Shown piece after piece: positions 1-6,912 of a stretch of 64,000 bases of DNA; within the stretch, counting starts at the first letter, position 1, and each line of letters begins with the position of its first letter. The stretch lies in contig CAZAFH010000002.1 of the NCBI GenBank assembly GCA_964484265.1, positions 1 through 64,000 of the forward strand. The letters are read 5' to 3'. Under the pieces are notes generated by a model. The model saw only the letters and a list, made by a program, of their open reading frames with translations. It ran no database searches and was not told the DNA's origin. This DNA is from SIAQ01 sp964484265 (GTDB lineage: Bacteria; Planctomycetota; Planctomycetia; Gemmatales; Gemmataceae). The translations under genes were made by a program, and so were the position numbers.

Positions 1-66
1 ATTGTGCCGGTCTCGAAAACCGGTGTGGGTGAAAGCCCACCGAGGGTTCGAATCCCTCCCTCTCCG
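1..66 (+). tRNA. tRNA-Ser(CGA), 3' part; 5' end outside the window
   Basis: The anticodon arm is at 7-23 with a 5-bp stem and a 7-nt loop that places the anticodon CGA at 14-16. A long variable arm with a GAAA loop follows (about 25-41), which is typical of serine tRNAs. The T-arm is at 42-58 with loop TTCGAAT. The 3' acceptor strand CCTCTCC is at 59-65, with discriminator G66. CCA is not encoded. The 5' acceptor strand and D-arm lie before base 1. Confidence 0.93.
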
Positions 67-75
67 CTGAGAACA

Positions 76-118
76 GGCCGCAAGCACTTGAATAACAAGG
101 GCTTGCGGCCTTACTCTT
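76..118 (+). terminator. Long hairpin downstream of tRNA-Ser, likely terminator
   Basis: GGCCGCAAGC (76-85) pairs perfectly with GCTTGCGGCC (101-110). The stem continues through an A/G mismatch into CTTG/CAAG around an AATAA loop. A T-rich stretch (TTACTCTTT) follows. The position just after the tRNA fits a factor-independent terminator. Confidence 0.7.
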
Positions 119-162
119 TGGCGACAATCTCCGACTGCCCAGGTAGCAAGATTGAGGACGAA

Positions 163-203
163 ATACCCTTTTGGGGAAGTCAAAAGGGTATGCAAAAGGG
201 TAC
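163..203. repeat. Inverted repeat plus a third half-site near the tRNA
   Basis: ATACCCTTTT (163-172) is the exact inverse of AAAAGGGTAT (182-191), separated by 9 bases. A further related half-site, GCAAAAGGGTAC, follows at 192-203. It may be a hairpin or recombinase-type binding sites beside the tRNA. No T-tract supports a terminator. Confidence 0.45.
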
Positions 204-447
204 GAATACCACCGGCAGAACTGCCCCAGGCCAGAAGGCGGGGTTTGGCTCGGATTCGTGCGGTCGTTTCTCTTGATCCTGCCGCCAAACACCGCCACGA
301 AGACTGCGTACCCAATGAGCCGAATCGTGGCGATCATCAGCAGGAGGCCCAGGAGGATGAAGACGAGGCCCAGGACCGGCAGGATGAGACGAGTTGCTGG
401 CAGCAGATTGCCACAGGTCGAACTTATCCAGTTCGAGGACCGTCCTT
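204..447. other. No confident gene; antisense open frame with a possible TM stretch
   Basis: No start with a ribosome binding site is seen. One minus-strand frame at about 255-400 encodes a strongly hydrophobic stretch (for example ILPVLGLVFILLGLLLMIA). It continues into the antisense of the tRNA, a well-known source of spurious peptides. It may be a decayed membrane-protein fragment. I do not call a gene. Confidence 0.3.
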
Positions 448-777
448 CTACTTCGCAGGCAACTTCCCCACGAACTTCACCGCTCGCTGGACCCACTCCT
501 TCACGGTCTCCTCGTCGGCCACGCCCTCTGGCTCGACTGTCACCCAATTCCGCATCGGTTTGCCGGTGATGTCGAATTCGCCGACGTGCGGCTCCCGCAG
601 TGCCGCTTCCCCCTCATCAGGGCCGAGGCGGGCGATGAGCCGGTCCTTCCAAACCCCGACCAGTGCGTGGCCGTTGAGCAAGAAGCAGATGCAGCCGAAC
701 ATCTTCTTCGCCTCAATGCCCTTCTTGCGAGCCAGGATCGAGCGGATTCGGGAGGCGAGGGACTCATCGAAGGCCAT
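448..777 (-). CDS. TfoX N-terminal domain protein, copy 1
   Basis: A 109-aa protein made only of a TfoX/Sxy N-terminal-type domain, with the central MFGCICFLLNG motif (family MFGG-like) and a C-terminal helix EWVQRAVKFVGK. I chose the MAFDE start at 777 rather than the longer frame from 837, because the paralogue at 6583 starts at exactly the same residues. The two copies are nearly collinear over their whole length and face each other across the accessory region. Full-length TfoX regulates competence in gammaproteobacteria, but stand-alone N-domains are common small proteins without an assigned role. Confidence 0.82.
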   Translation of the reverse strand: MAFDESLASRIRSILARKKGIEAKKMFGCICFLLNGHALVGVWKDRLIARLGPDEGEAALREPHVGEFDITGKPMRNWVTVEPEGVADEETVKEWVQRAVKFVGKLPAK

Positions 778-861
778 CGGTTGTCTCCAGAGGCCGAGCG
801 TGCGGCACCGCTTCGCCATCGGATTCTTCTGATCCATCGGTGGTTATGTCATCGCCGTGGC

Positions 862-899
862 GTCATTCTACCGCAGTTCAGGTGCATCGGTAGAATGAC
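862..899. promoter_or_regulatory. 12-bp perfect inverted repeat with divergent TAGAAT -10 boxes
   Basis: GTCATTCTACCG (862-873) and CGGTAGAATGAC (888-899) are exact inverse repeats around a 14-base spacer, lying between the divergent genes at 777 and 903. Each arm contains TAGAAT, a good -10 box, one on each strand. On the plus strand the box ends only 6 bases before the ATG at 903, so that transcript would be essentially leaderless. The 11-mer GGTAGAATGAC recurs at 5952-5962 in the same position relative to an ATG. Confidence 0.6.
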
Positions 900-902
900 C
901 CG

Positions 903-1304
903 ATGAACTGGCTCGACTGGTACAACGCTCTCGATAAACCCACCTGGACGCCCGCCCCGTCCACGATCAGCCTGATCTGGATGATCCTCTACCCGATCAT
1001 CCTCGTCAGCTTCGGCTTCGTGTTCGTCCAGGCGTTCCGGGGCAAGGTGCCGTGGCGGGTCGCCGTGCCGTTCGCCGTCAACCTCGTCGCCAACCTGCTT
1101 TTCATGCCGATCTTCTCCGGGCTGCGAAACGTGCCCCTGGCGGCGGTGGACATCGTGATCGTCTGGGTGACGATAATCTGTTGCATTACGGTCGTCTGGC
1201 CGGTTTATAGATGGGTCGCCGTGGCTCAGGTACCGTACCACGTCTGGGTCTCGATTGCGACGGTGATCCAGTTGTCGATCACAGCGATGAATTGGGGGAG
1301 TTGA
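903..1304 (+). CDS. TspO/MBR family membrane protein (tryptophan-rich sensory protein)
   Basis: 133 aa with about five membrane segments. Seen: an N-terminal KPTWTPAPSTISLIW segment (family KPxWxPP and W-rich helix), AVNLVANLLFMPIFSGL (family LNxxWxPLFFG) and a C-terminal PYHVWVSIATVIQLSI helix (family PYxxWVxFAxxLN). Bacterial TspO proteins bind porphyrins and respond to oxygen or stress. The exact role here is inferred from the family only. The stop overlaps the next start by one base (TGATG at 1302-1306), so the CIA30 gene is probably translationally coupled. The promoter is likely the palindrome just upstream. Confidence 0.88.
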   Translation: MNWLDWYNALDKPTWTPAPSTISLIWMILYPIILVSFGFVFVQAFRGKVPWRVAVPFAVNLVANLLFMPIFSGLRNVPLAAVDIVIVWVTIICCITVVWPVYRWVAVAQVPYHVWVSIATVIQLSITAMNWGS

Positions 1305-1861
1305 TGCTTCGCAATCTAGCCGTGCTGGTGCCGTGCTTGTTGGGGGCCGTAGTCATGGCCGAGGAGCCGCAGATCGTCCTGTTCGACTTCACCGGGGCCG
1401 ACGCCGCCAGGGAATGGCAGAACATCAATGACGGCGTGATGGGCGGCGTCTCCGAAGGGAAGTTCAAGATCACGGACAAGAAGACGCTGGAGTTCTACGG
1501 CACGCTGTCGCTGGAGAACAACGGCGGCTTCGCCTCGGTGCGAACGAAGGCCAAGAAGCTCGGCCTGGGGAAAGGCCACTCCCTGCTGGTGCGTCTGCGT
1601 GGCGATGGCCGGGAATACTCGATGAACCTGCACGTCCCCAGGCCGCTCGTGGCGTTCTCTTACCGGTCGATGATCCAGACCAAGAAGGACGAGTGGATCG
1701 AGGTCAAGCTACCGCTGGACAAGTTCGTGGCGACTTCGTTTGGCCGGGTGGTCAAGGATGCCGGGGCAGTGGACCCGCAAGAGGTCAACGGCCTGGGTTT
1801 CCTCCTTGGCGACAAGAAGGCCGGGCCGTTCAAGCTGGAGGTCGAGTGGATCAAGGTATGA
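1304..1861 (+). CDS. CIA30 family protein, exported
   Basis: 185 aa. The start at 1304 gives a clean Sec signal (MLRNLAVLVPCLLGAVVMAEE); longer in-frame starts would bury it. The mature part has the CIA30 fold signature: FDFTGADAAREWQNINDGVMGGVSEG near the N-terminus, the strand pair GGFASVRTK, and a C-terminal NGLGFLLGDKKAGPFKLEVEWIKV-like end. CIA30 is named after a mitochondrial complex I assembly factor. Bacterial versions are carbohydrate-binding-like beta sandwiches of unknown function. It is coupled to the TspO-like gene by overlapping stop/start. Confidence 0.85.
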   Translation: MLRNLAVLVPCLLGAVVMAEEPQIVLFDFTGADAAREWQNINDGVMGGVSEGKFKITDKKTLEFYGTLSLENNGGFASVRTKAKKLGLGKGHSLLVRLRGDGREYSMNLHVPRPLVAFSYRSMIQTKKDEWIEVKLPLDKFVATSFGRVVKDAGAVDPQEVNGLGFLLGDKKAGPFKLEVEWIKV

Positions 1862-1877
1862 AGGCGAAGTGACGGCT

Positions 1878-2309
1878 TCACTTCAACGGGTGCTTCTGGA
1901 AGAACTCCCACATCAGGTCGTTGGCCGAGACGTTCTTGGCCGATTTGCCTATGAACCCAATGGGCGGTTGCTGGCCGGGCCATGTGTGACCGCCGCCCTC
2001 GATCACGATCAACACGACCTCGGCCCCGTTCTTGCCGCCGCCGTAGACGCTGCGAGTGACTTTCATCTCATCGTCGTCCTTGGATAGCACGTCGGTCTTC
2101 GGCTTCTCGTCGCAGCCATTGAGCTTCACCCAGGTCTGGACCGATTCCTCCACGCCCTTCAGCTTCATGAACGAGGGCGTCTTGCCCTTCTTCATCTCGA
2201 ACGGCACCATGTTGTCTTGTGAGCCGTGGAAGTGGATGACGGGGAGGCTCTGTACGAGATCGTCTCGTGCGGGGGTGATGCCGACTCGGTTAGCAGTGTG
2301 GCCGGAAGT
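1878..2309 (-). pseudogene. 3' remnant of a secreted PHB-depolymerase/LpqC-like esterase
   Basis: The frame ending at 1878 encodes only the C-terminal part of an alpha/beta-hydrolase esterase. It has the VIHFHGSQDN segment that contains the family's acidic residue, a TWVKLNGC segment, and EGGGHTWPG, which carries the catalytic histidine, ending in a WEFFQKHPLK tail. Homology is readable to about 2290. An in-frame TAG at 2310-2312 then closes it, and no start, signal peptide or GxSxGG nucleophile elbow is present. This is a truncation, with the breakpoint near 2290-2312. Confidence 0.75.
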
Positions 2310-3016
2310 CTAGTCGGTGCCCTCAACGGCACGGCGGTGTTTCCGCCTCATCTTGTCGATCAGCTTGAATGTGCTGACCGACTTGTGGACACGGCGAACC
2401 GGCTCTGCGACCTGTTCGGGATCAGGGAGCGTGATGCAGCGAATGCCGTTCGCCGAGTTCTTCACGTCGTCCAGGCCGATGTCGTCCATCCGGTCGGCGA
2501 GCAAGGCTTCGCCATCAGCGAGTTTCTTCTGAGCGGCGTCATGGCCCAGGTCCAGAACCGCCAGCACCGGTACATCACCGGCACGGTCGTCACGGCACCG
2601 AACGCTGCTGCCCTCGCCGACGCCATCGAGCGGATCGAGCAGACGCAAGCATGGGAACTGGCGAGTGCGATGAACGGTGATCCTTCGGGCGAGGGGATCA
2701 CGGCGTTCTGTGTTTGGCTTCGCCGGGGCGGATTCGAGATGGTCGAGGAGCGGGAGAACGTGGACGAAAAAACGTGATGCCAAGACCAAAGTGGATAAAG
2801 GAACAATGTTTTTGAGAAATCTACCAGCTTTCCTTTTTTGGAGGCCCGTCCCGGTAGCGATTACGTCCTTTTTTCCTTGATCCGTGTTTCCGATGTTTTC
2901 TGGGATAACTTTCGCCTTTGCTTCAAAAACGCAGGTTCCATCTGGCCTTCGTCGTGGGAGAAAAAAACAAGGGACTCCAAACGGCAATCGCCCTTGCAGC
3001 TTTTTCAAGAGACACC
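2310..3016. other. Uncertain stretch with two exactly antiparallel open frames
   Basis: The plus frame 2226-2777 (amphipathic end AALADAIERIEQTQAWELA, stop TGA) and the minus frame 2310-3077 (end FKLIDKMRRKHRR, stop TAG) are in antiparallel codon register and both look protein-like. Neither has a convincing start, and neither was recognised. The plus frame begins inside the esterase remnant, so at best it is a truncated or fused gene. From about 2780 to 3016 the sequence is AT-richer and noncoding. It probably holds the promoter of the phosphatase gene. Confidence 0.35.
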
Positions 3017-3709
3017 ATGCCCGCACGAACGATAGCGATTGGCGACCTCCACGGCTGCTCAGCGGCTCTGGCTGCACTCGTCCACGCCATCGACCCGCAG
3101 CCTACCGACACCATCATCACGCTCGGCGACTACATCGACAGAGGTCTCGACTCGAAGGGCGTCCTCGACCAGTTGATCGCCTTGGCCGACCGGTGCCGCC
3201 TCGTGCCGCTCTTGGGAAATCACGATCAAATGATGCTGTTCGCCAGAAATGGGAAGGACGACTTCAAGTTCTGGCTCAACTGCGGCGGCATCGCAGCACT
3301 CGACAGCTATGGCTCATCGGGCCGGATCGACCTGATCCCTGCTGCTCACTTCCGGTTCCTCGAACGGTGCCTGCCCTACCACGAGACCGAGACGCACTTC
3401 TTCGTCCACGCCAACTTCAAGCCGGACGTGCCGCTCGACAAGCAGGACGATCATTCGCTACGTTGGTTGTCACTTCGAGACTTCGTGCCGGGGCCGCATT
3501 GTTCAGGGAAGGTCGCCGTGGTCGGCCACACGCCGCAGGCCGACGTTCTCGACCTCGGCCATCTGATCTGCGTGGATACCGGATGTTGCAATGGGGGTTG
3601 GTTGACGGCTCTCGACGTGGCGACCGGCGTGAAGTGGCAGGTGGATGAAAGAGGCCAGCCACGTCTAAAAGCTACTGCGGTTTCTTGTCCTTCTGATGCA
3701 TCTCCTTGA
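3017..3709 (+). CDS. PPP-family serine/threonine phosphatase-like metallophosphoesterase
   Basis: 230 aa. All metal-binding signatures of the PPP phosphatases are visible in order: GDLHG (9-13), GDYIDRG (37-43), GNHD (67-70), HAN near residue 133 and GHTPQ near 172. Together these coordinate two metal ions and catalyse phosphoester hydrolysis. The size matches small bacterial PrpA/PrpB-like enzymes, and no signal peptide is present, so the protein is cytoplasmic. I chose ATG 3017 because the protein then starts directly at MPARTIAIGDLHG and an AAGAG sequence lies just upstream. The substrate is unknown. Confidence 0.9.
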   Translation: MPARTIAIGDLHGCSAALAALVHAIDPQPTDTIITLGDYIDRGLDSKGVLDQLIALADRCRLVPLLGNHDQMMLFARNGKDDFKFWLNCGGIAALDSYGSSGRIDLIPAAHFRFLERCLPYHETETHFFVHANFKPDVPLDKQDDHSLRWLSLRDFVPGPHCSGKVAVVGHTPQADVLDLGHLICVDTGCCNGGWLTALDVATGVKWQVDERGQPRLKATAVSCPSDASP

Positions 3710-3785
3710 GCGATGCCCAGACGATCTGACCACCGACCTCCAGAACCGAATCTAGGCGATGCGTGCCCTCCTGCTTCGTCCTAAC

Positions 3786-4532
3786 TCAGCGAGGAACCGG
3801 TTCGAGACGCCATCCCTTGCCTGCACAGGATGGACAGGGACCACCATTACCGGCAATTCTGCCAGTCTGGGCACAGGCCCAGCAGGGAACTTGGGCGAAC
3901 GGCATGGAACGTGGTTCGTCCATACCACCGGGCTGAACCTTGTATCCTTTTCGTTGCATGTATTGTTGATATATCTCAGGCAGAACAATCGCAGTACATG
4001 CCAAACAGTATTCGGGGCCATCGCTCCCGGCCCTTGCACTAAATCCATTAACCCCGCCCCCGCAACGGGCACATGCTTCCGCTGCTTGCTGCTTTGGCGG
4101 CTCAGCCTGGACAGGATGGAACGTGAACTGGCCTTGGCAATAGCCACAGGTAAGACATCCTCCGCTAGAAGTTATGTTCACACGATTGTTGCAGTGTGGA
4201 CATACCACGGTTGTTGTCGATGCCGGTTGTCGTTTGCCATGCTGAGAGTGCAGCAACACGTTGATTTTTCCGTTCCTCGTAACTTTTCCGCATTCGTGAA
4301 GAGCAACCTGCTCGGCCTGTTCAGCGGTTGGTCCCCAACCGAAAGCGTGCCCATCATCACCAATTGCGAGGGCACCCCAGCCGTCTCGAACCCAACCCAC
4401 GATTTTCGCATCGGACGCTGCACACCCCTCAAGAGCATTCTGTTCGGCGGTTGCTTGATCTGCTGCTCCCCACGAATATCCGACCTTCCTCATTGATCGA
4501 GAAATGGCGATGGCGGCGAAAAAGTTGGACAT
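3786..4532 (-). CDS. DUF4189-like domain protein with zinc ribbons
   Basis: 248 aa from ATG 4532. Residues 5-95 resemble the DUF4189 repeat, with two halves of pattern A-A-x-S...A-x-x-x-A-L-x-x-C (AEQNALEGC and AEQVALHEC) around GALAIGDDGHAFGWG. Downstream are cysteine pairs C111/C114 with C126/C129/C132, C154/C157, and a DnaJ-type pair CWAC(217-220)/CPSC(233-236)-AGKG. These suggest three zinc ribbons. No signal peptide is seen, although DUF4189 proteins are often exported. The function is unknown. The longer frame from 4667 adds only non-homologous sequence. Confidence 0.7.
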   Translation of the reverse strand: MSNFFAAIAISRSMRKVGYSWGAADQATAEQNALEGCAASDAKIVGWVRDGWGALAIGDDGHAFGWGPTAEQAEQVALHECGKVTRNGKINVLLHSQHGKRQPASTTTVVCPHCNNRVNITSSGGCLTCGYCQGQFTFHPVQAEPPKQQAAEACARCGGGVNGFSARAGSDGPEYCLACTAIVLPEIYQQYMQRKGYKVQPGGMDEPRSMPFAQVPCWACAQTGRIAGNGGPCPSCAGKGWRLEPVPR

Positions 4533-4698
4533 GGGGAACCCCGTCTCTCTGAAGATTGCTTTGTGTCGCAGTGCGGCACCGGCACAAACCTCGGTCACTA
4601 TCTCGTTACCAGTCCAGAGGATATGATAAGAACGGACCACAACTGTGTGTAGACCAGTTGTGTGCATTGGAGTGGCATAGCTGATTTCAGGATCAGCC

Positions 4699-4926
4699 GT
4701 GCATCCACTTCAGCGACGATTCGGTTTTGTTCTGCGGCGACGACGGGAGGCGGCGGACTTGTCGCAAGAGGCACCCGCTGCGGAGGCGGGGCTGCATCGC
4801 AACTACATCGGCCTGCTGGAGCGGGGCCAGCGGATGCCATCGATTCTCATCGTCCAGCAGCTTGCTACGGCCTTGGGAACCTCGATGGCCGATCTGCTTG
4901 GCGAGGTCGAGGAAAAGCCGAAGTAG
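4699..4926 (+). CDS. XRE-family HTH protein
   Basis: 75 aa with a GTG start. The whole protein is a Cro/CI-type helix-turn-helix: FGFVLRRRREAADLSQE (helices 1-2), AAEAGLHRNYIGLLERGQR (recognition helix region with the usual xxYIxxxERGxR) and a C-terminal helix SILIVQQLATALGTSMADLL. Such proteins bind operator DNA as dimers. It stands alone between divergent and convergent neighbours and may be the element's repressor. No ligand domain is present. Confidence 0.85.
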   Translation: MHPLQRRFGFVLRRRREAADLSQEAPAAEAGLHRNYIGLLERGQRMPSILIVQQLATALGTSMADLLGEVEEKPK

Positions 4927-4964
4927 GAGCGTGACGAGGCCGACGAAGCCAAGTAATCTGCTCT

Positions 4965-5261
4965 TTACCACCGCCACTGAGGGCACCAGCCGCTTGAGCC
5001 TCGCATTTCGATCCACTGTGTTCGGCGAGGACATCCCGCCTCTACCCATTCCAGCAATTCCAAGACACTCCACCGATAGCACCTCCCGATCCCCAAGCGG
5101 CACGGCAGTGGGATGCGATCCGTGTAGACCAGTTGGGCCACCACCTTCGACGGGACGCCCAGGAACTCGCTCATACCCTTCGTGTCGATCATCAGGGTGC
5201 CGCATCGTTCGAGATACTCGATAGACGGCTTCAGCACGTTCTTGTACTCGATCTGTCGCAC
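4965..5261 (-). CDS. Small HTH protein, AlpA/excisionase-like, shorter paralogue
   Basis: 98 aa starting with GTG 5261, two bases after the stop of the upstream gene (TGA then CGTG), so it is likely coupled. Its core LMIDTKGMSEFLGVPSKVV...W-x-V-LELLEWVEAGCP closely parallels LLIDTKALAKLLDVSKATLY...W-RLAEVLEWIEADCP in the neighbouring protein. This is the MerR/excisionase-like winged helix (HTH_17) layout. Proteins of this type direct excision or act as small regulators in integrative elements. That role here is inferred. Confidence 0.65.
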   Translation of the reverse strand: MRQIEYKNVLKPSIEYLERCGTLMIDTKGMSEFLGVPSKVVAQLVYTDRIPLPCRLGIGRCYRWSVLELLEWVEAGCPRRTQWIEMRGSSGWCPQWRW

Positions 5262-5262
5262 G

Positions 5263-5796
5263 TCACTTCCCCTTTCTCTTCGAGGCGTCCTGCCGCTTGT
5301 GGACCCAGATGCGTAGAGGCGGGCAATCCGCCTCGATCCACTCCAGAACCTCAGCCAGCCGCCATTTCCTCAAGTGTCCAAGCTGAACCGGTGCAGGGAT
5401 CGCCTCTTCCGCCTGAAGGCGGTACAGCGTTGCTTTTGAGACATCGAGCAGCTTCGCAAGAGCTTTTGTGTCGATGAGAAGGCCAGCGTCCTCCGGTATC
5501 TTGCCCATCAGCAAGGCGATGCGGAGATCAGTGGCTTTCAGTCTGTCTGCGGCTTTCAGATCAAGACCAGTGGATTTCGGTGCCGGTGCGGGTTCGCAGG
5601 GCTGAGATGGAGGAACTGGCTTCGGCGACACCGCCATTGCAGCGAGGGCCTGTTCGAGTTCGGCTCGCAGCGTCTCCCGCATCAATTCGAGGAGCCTCGA
5701 AACCGAAGCCGAGTCGATGGCGAGGTTGACGGGAGCAGCCGGAACAGTCTTGCCGGTAGCTCGACGGCCTGGGTCGGGTGGATTCGTGTCGGTCAT
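5263..5796 (-). CDS. HTH_17/excisionase-like DNA-binding protein, longer paralogue
   Basis: 177 aa, ATG 5796 with GGAG 8-12 bases upstream. The N-terminal 60 residues include a predicted helix (SRLLELMRETLRAELEQALA) and a Pro-rich linker. The C-terminal ~75 residues form an AlpA/excisionase-like HTH (IDTKALAKLLDVSKATLYRL) with a wing and the WRLAEVLEWIEADCP signature. It is followed immediately by its shorter paralogue. This pair is the only trace of recombination machinery in the island. No integrase gene is present. Confidence 0.75.
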   Translation of the reverse strand: MTDTNPPDPGRRATGKTVPAAPVNLAIDSASVSRLLELMRETLRAELEQALAAMAVSPKPVPPSQPCEPAPAPKSTGLDLKAADRLKATDLRIALLMGKIPEDAGLLIDTKALAKLLDVSKATLYRLQAEEAIPAPVQLGHLRKWRLAEVLEWIEADCPPLRIWVHKRQDASKRKGK

Positions 5797-5951
5797 GTCG
5801 TTTCTCCATCAATGAACTGGCTCTACGGTATTCCTGTTCCGAACCAGCCGGATCGTCAATTGGCAGGATAATCGCCTCGACGCACGAATCACTGTTCGGT
5901 CCCAGCGGGCACGCCGATTCCTGGGCCATGCTACCGATGCGATTGATCTCT

Positions 5952-6025
5952 GGTAGAATGACGCCAATGCTCCGGCTGGAGGAGACACAGTGAAGCCAAG
6001 CATCCAGGTGAAGGCAAACGGCTGA
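5952..6025 (+). promoter_or_regulatory. TAGAAT promoter box and two tiny overlapping leader ORFs
   Basis: GGTAGAATGAC at 5952-5962 is identical to one arm of the palindrome at 888-899 and again ends 4 bases before an ATG (5967). From that ATG runs an 8-codon ORF ending TGA 5991-5993. A GTG at 5990 overlaps this stop and opens an 11-codon ORF ending at 6025. A GGAGGAG sequence (about 5977-5983) precedes the GTG. This looks like a leaderless transcript carrying leader peptides ahead of the gene at 6044. Confidence 0.4.
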
Positions 6026-6043
6026 ATCGTGGAGAGTCAAAAA

Positions 6044-6508
6044 ATGGAAATGGATTCTGGGCCGATCTTCGAGCTAATTGCAGGCTACGATGACACCGAA
6101 CTGCTAGAGCGACTTCGGGCGATGGAAAAGCAGCTTCGCCCCGTACCTCTTGCGAGGTTGGCCGCAGTTCCCTCCTACATTGGTGGGTTGCAGACGATCT
6201 TGGATCGAGCCGAAGAGGATGGCAAGCGAAGCGAGCCGGTTCTGGACGAGATCAGGGAGATGCTCCAGAGATTCCGTTCCTACGTCGTGGTCGATTTGCA
6301 ACAAGCTCGTGGTGACTTTGAAAGTCTCCATCAACGGCTCGCTGAAAAGGGTCTTACGTCTGAGGCTGCTCAAGCGAAGGCGGCGGTCGAGCGGATTGCT
6401 GAAATGCAGCGGACCCAGCGGGTTGCTCAAGAGCAGCTTCCAGAACTCGATGATCTTTACGGTACATTGCTCAGTCCCCTTGCATTCGACCGTTCAAAGA
6501 ATGAGTAA
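6044..6508 (+). CDS. Hypothetical helical protein
   Basis: 154 aa from ATG 6044, preferred over GTG 6029 because GGAGAG lies at 6031-6036 with 7-base spacing. The protein is almost entirely helical and charged. LLERLRAMEKQL and a long stretch LQQARGDFESLHQRLAEKG to QLPELDDLYG predict coiled coil. There is no signal peptide, cysteine pair or recognised motif. It may be a structural or adaptor protein of the accessory element. Confidence 0.6.
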   Translation: MEMDSGPIFELIAGYDDTELLERLRAMEKQLRPVPLARLAAVPSYIGGLQTILDRAEEDGKRSEPVLDEIREMLQRFRSYVVVDLQQARGDFESLHQRLAEKGLTSEAAQAKAAVERIAEMQRTQRVAQEQLPELDDLYGTLLSPLAFDRSKNE

Positions 6509-6582
6509 GGTGGCGGCGTGCCTTCAGAAACGGGGTCGCCTCGCCATGTCGAGAAGCTGGCAACTGTGCGAGGAAAGACCGA

Positions 6583-6912
6583 ATGGCCTTCGATGAAAAC
6601 CTCGCCGCCCGGCTCCGAATGGCCCTGGCCCGCAAGAAGTGCATTGAGGAGAGGAAGATATTCGGCTGCATCTGCTGCTTGCTCAACGGCCACGCACTGG
6701 TCGGGGTTTGGAGAGACCGGCTCATCGCCCGCCTCGGCCCTGACGAGGCGGAAGCGGCACGTCGGGAGCCGCACGTCGGCGAGTTCGACATCACCGGTCG
6801 GGCGATGAAGGGATGGGTCACGGTCGCCGCCGAGGGCTTGGCGAAAGAGGAGACCCTGAAGGAGTGGGTCCAGCGAGCGGTGAAGTTCGTGGGAAAGATG
6901 CCTGCGAAGTGA
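6583..6912 (+). CDS. TfoX N-terminal domain protein, copy 2
   Basis: 109 aa, the same length as the copy at 448-777 and highly similar throughout, including the central IFGCICCLLNGHALVGVW segment and the tail EWVQRAVKFVGKMPAK. An AGGAAAG ribosome binding site precedes ATG 6583. Its orientation is opposite to copy 1, so the two genes frame the accessory region as an inverted pair. The upstream flanks of the two copies are not clearly alike, so duplication was confined to the gene or is old. Confidence 0.82.
   Translation: MAFDENLAARLRMALARKKCIEERKIFGCICCLLNGHALVGVWRDRLIARLGPDEAEAARREPHVGEFDITGRAMKGWVTVAAEGLAKEETLKEWVQRAVKFVGKMPAK

Noticed and set aside
1..200. Antisense tRNA peptide ending EREGFEPSV-like
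   Set aside because: A well-known artefact of translating the minus strand of tRNA-Ser genes.
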